Assembly (NCBI GenBank): GCA_946401765.1
Contig: CAMIVJ010000002.1
Span: forward strand, 1 to 23,955
Direction of reading: 5' to 3'
Source of the DNA: an uncultured bacterium
GTDB lineage: Bacteria > Verrucomicrobiota > Kiritimatiellia > RFP12 > UBA1067
DNA: 23,955 nt
Shown: positions 21,656 to 23,955 of the stretch, piece by piece
Position numbering within the stretch: the stretch's first letter is position 1
How the letters are laid out: the number at the start of each line of letters is the position of its first letter
Made by a program: the position numbers and the translations under genes
Notes under the pieces: model-generated
The model's input: only the letters and a program-made list of their open reading frames with translations
Database searches by the model: none
Told to the model about the DNA's origin: nothing

Positions 21656-23955
21656 ATGAATTTTAAAAGAAGATTGGCGTGTGCTGCGCTTGCGGCAGCG
21701 GCCGTTCATGGAACGTGCGCGGCGGCGCAGGTGCGGTTCGACTTCGAGACGGGCGACCTCCAGGGATGGAAGGTGGTGGAGGGCGCGTTCGAGAGGCCCG
21801 TCACCAATCTCTCAAAGGAGCACAACACGGGCAAGCCGTACACGAACGGCGGCAAGTGGTTCCTTTCAACTCTTGAGAACAAGCACAACCGTCCGGACGA
21901 CAAGCAGACCGGCGTGATCGAATCGCCTACGGTCCGCCTGACGGGTCCAGAGGTGACGTTCAAGATCGGCGGCGGCCAATTTGCATCGTTCACGCTCGTC
22001 GACCGAATGACCGGAAAGGTGATTGCCTCCGCCGCGGGCGAGAACGGCGAACCGATGCGGACGGTCAAGTGGAACGTTCCGCAGGCGGTGGGCAAGGACG
22101 TCTTCTTCCGCGTGACGGACAACGTGACGAGTGGCTGGTGCCACTTGACGATCGACGACGTCACGTTTGACGGCGCCATCGGAGCATCGGATTTCGACGA
22201 GCGCTCGTTCCTTCCCGGCGGCGCCGCGGAGAACGCCGAGGCGGCCATACGCGAACTCGGCAAGATTGATTCCTCCTATCCCGCCGCCTCGCACCTCGCC
22301 GCCCTCGAGAAGATCGTCAAGGCCCCTGGCCGTAGCAAGACGAAGGCGCTTGAGGCGCTTCTGCGCAAGGCCCTCGTGACCGACAATCCTCTCCTCGCCG
22401 GGCGCGAGATGATCTACACCACGCACGCCATGTGGGCTCGCGACCACCACAACACCGCCACCATCTTCCAGTGCGGCGAGATCAACGAACGCAGCTACCG
22501 CACGCAGGGCGCGATGCGCGCATTGAACTTGAGCACCGGCGCGCGCCGCGACGTGGTGCCCGAGATGGCCGGACGCACCTTGCGCGACCCGGAGGTGGAC
22601 TGGGACGGAACGCGGATCATCTTCTCGATGCGCAATGGCAAGGACGACGACTACCACATCTACACGGTCAATGCCGACGGCTCCGAACTCAAGCAGCTCA
22701 CGCGCGCGAAGGGCGTATCCGACATCGACCCCATGTGGCTTGCCGACGGCGACATCGTGTTCTCCTCGACGCGCGAGCCGAAGTACTGCATGTGCAACCG
22801 CCACATCATGTGCAACCTCTTCCGCATGAAGGCGGACGGCGCGAACATCCACCAGATCGGAAAGTCCACTCTCTTCGAGGGCCACTCGGCGATGCTGCCC
22901 GACGGGCGCGTGCTCTACGACCGCTGGGAGTACGTTGACCGCAACTTCGGCGACGCGCAGGGACTCTGGGTGTGCAATCCCGACGGCACGCGCCACGCCA
23001 TCTACTGGGGCAACAACACCACCTCGCCGGGCGGCGTGGTGAACGCGCGCCCGCTCTCCAGCGCATCGCAGGTGATCGCCGTTCTCGGCAGCTGCCACGA
23101 CCGTCCCTGGGGCGCGCTCGGCATCATCGACCGTTCGCTCGGCGTTGACGGCAAGGAGCCTGTGCTTCGCACGTGGCCCGCCGACTATCGAGAGAGAATC
23201 CATGCAGGCGGACGCGAGGACTTCGACTCGACGCGCGGCATAGCGCGCAAGTATGCGGACCCGTATCCGATCGACGACGCCCACTTCCTCTGCGTGCGAC
23301 AGACGGGCCGCGGCGACGAGACAGCGATCTACTACCTCGACCTGCACGGCAACGAGGTGCTTGTGGCGGAGGACGCGCCTGGCTGCCATTCGCCCATGCT
23401 GCTGCGTCCGTCGAAGAAGCCGGTGGTGCAGGCAGAGCAACGCAATTTCATTGCGCCCGACGCGCCGGGACGCTTCTACGTGCAGAACGTGTACATCGGC
23501 ACGCACATGCAGGGAGTAGAGAAGGGCTCGATCAAGGCGCTGCGCGTGGTGGAGAGTCCGGAGAAGCGCAGCTGGCTGCCGGTGCGCGGATGGTTCGGCC
23601 ACGGCGAGGAGGCGGCCGCGATGAACTGGCATTCGTTCGAGAACAAGCGCATATTGGGGACTGTCCCCGTCGAGGAGGACGGCAGCGCGTACTTCGAGGT
23701 GCCGGGCAACACGTTCGTCTATTTCCAGGCGCTCGACGCGGAGGGCAGGATGGTGCAGTCGATGCGCAGCGGCGCGTACCTGCAGCCGGGCGAGCTCTAC
23801 GGCTGCGTGGGCTGCCACGAGAACCGCGTGGGCGACGTGCCGAAGACCGAGAAGAAGGCACTCGCCATGCTGCGCGCCCCGTCGAAGCTCGACGGTTCGT
23901 ACAACCTCAAGGGACTCGAGAAGGGCACGCCGCCGCATCTCTACTCCTTCCAGAA
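21656..23955 (+). CDS. HzsA-like (PF18582-type) propeller protein with CxxCH haem motif, 3' end outside window
   Basis: The frame opens at ATG 21656 after AAGGAG and stays open to the window end, giving 766 visible residues; a 690-residue opposite-strand frame over it is a shadow. A Sec signal (LACAALAAAAVHGTCAAA, cleavage near 24) precedes a beta-sandwich-like region starting FDFETGDLQGWKVVEG (~27-175). Then come IYTTHAMWARDHHNTATIF and propeller strands resembling WD40/PD40 blades (IYTVNADGSELKQLTR, GLWVCNPDGTRHAIYWG). A Cys-rich patch YCMCNRHIMCNLF lies at ~377-389, and a single c-type haem motif CVGCH at 717-721. This order is that of HzsA-related proteins, very common in Planctomycetes and Verrucomicrobia, which are not shown to make hydrazine. 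A secreted haem protein acting in an oxidation step is inference. The rest of the protein is not visible. Confidence 0.75.
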   Translation, partial: MNFKRRLACAALAAAAVHGTCAAAQVRFDFETGDLQGWKVVEGAFERPVTNLSKEHNTGKPYTNGGKWFLSTLENKHNRPDDKQTGVIESPTVRLTGPEVTFKIGGGQFASFTLVDRMTGKVIASAAGENGEPMRTVKWNVPQAVGKDVFFRVTDNVTSGWCHLTIDDVTFDGAIGASDFDERSFLPGGAAENAEAAIRELGKIDSSYPAASHLAALEKIVKAPGRSKTKALEALLRKALVTDNPLLAGREMIYTTHAMWARDHHNTATIFQCGEINERSYRTQGAMRALNLSTGARRDVVPEMAGRTLRDPEVDWDGTRIIFSMRNGKDDDYHIYTVNADGSELKQLTRAKGVSDIDPMWLADGDIVFSSTREPKYCMCNRHIMCNLFRMKADGANIHQIGKSTLFEGHSAMLPDGRVLYDRWEYVDRNFGDAQGLWVCNPDGTRHAIYWGNNTTSPGGVVNARPLSSASQVIAVLGSCHDRPWGALGIIDRSLGVDGKEPVLRTWPADYRERIHAGGREDFDSTRGIARKYADPYPIDDAHFLCVRQTGRGDETAIYYLDLHGNEVLVAEDAPGCHSPMLLRPSKKPVVQAEQRNFIAPDAPGRFYVQNVYIGTHMQGVEKGSIKALRVVESPEKRSWLPVRGWFGHGEEAAAMNWHSFENKRILGTVPVEEDGSAYFEVPGNTFVYFQALDAEGRMVQSMRSGAYLQPGELYGCVGCHENRVGDVPKTEKKALAMLRAPSKLDGSYNLKGLEKGTPPHLYSFQ

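Noticed and set aside
21866..23938. A 690-residue open frame on the - strand
   Set aside because: It runs opposite to the well-supported HzsA-like gene over nearly its full length, has Arg/His/Ala/Val-rich shadow composition and no recognisable motif; long antisense frames are normal at this GC content.
1..23955. CRISPR array, transposase, integrase or prophage genes
   Set aside because: No regularly spaced long repeats, no transposase or integrase motifs and no phage-type gene clusters were seen.

Overview
The window is a GC-rich stretch in which all sixteen recognisable genes lie on the + strand; I find no convincing gene on the - strand and no tRNA or rRNA. The gene content points to a Gram-negative member of the PVC superphylum, most likely a Kiritimatiellota/Verrucomicrobiota/Lentisphaerota-type bacterium. 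The pointers are a PEP-CTERM (exosortase-sorted) protein, InlB-type repeat and thioredoxin-like secreted giants, a ThuA-HEAT-F5/8C fusion, a Tat-exported Gfo/Idh/MocA oxidoreductase, and an HzsA-like propeller with a CxxCH haem motif. This placement is inference from gene content.

Layout. (1) 1-1404: 3' part of a secreted protein gene and a small PEP-CTERM protein, followed by an unusual intergenic patch (1405-1738) with a GTTTCGGG-type array, a 10-bp CCTA repeat, a perfect palindrome and a clear promoter. (2) 1739-3423: secreted SMP-30-like propeller and TatD-family hydrolase, two bases apart. (3) 3529-6639: a 1036-aa secreted modular protein with InlB-like repeats. (4) 6640-13392: a strong promoter with an A/T-rich upstream tract and a ~160-nt foldable leader, then a cysteine-rich, probably abundant secreted protein, tandem hairpins including a textbook terminator, a parvulin-like (PpiC/SurA) lipoprotein and a 1476-aa secreted protein carrying two thioredoxin-like CxxC domains. 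(5) 13393-14014: a 620-bp gene-poor region with several snap-back palindromes, a promoter-like site and two tiny signal-peptide-like reading frames. (6) 14015-17783: ThuA/HEAT/F5-8C protein and Gfo/Idh/MocA dehydrogenase, probably extracytoplasmic sugar metabolism. (7) 17868-20006: a tightly overlapping four-gene operon of 2[4Fe-4S] ferredoxin, ArsP_2-type permease, AzlC and AzlD. (8) 20072-21523: Tat-exported calcineurin-type phosphoesterase. (9) 21656-end: HzsA-like protein, cut by the window edge.

Most genes encode exported proteins. Seven promoter-like sites share an extended -10 form close to TTTGnTATAAT. The most interesting unit is 6688-13392: leader-controlled synthesis of a cysteine-rich exported protein next to genes for a proline isomerase-like lipoprotein and a double-thioredoxin giant, which could be an envelope protein-folding cassette. 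That idea is inference. The 1036- and 1476-aa proteins share a three-part C-terminal module with different N-terminal heads, which looks like an uncharacterised family architecture.
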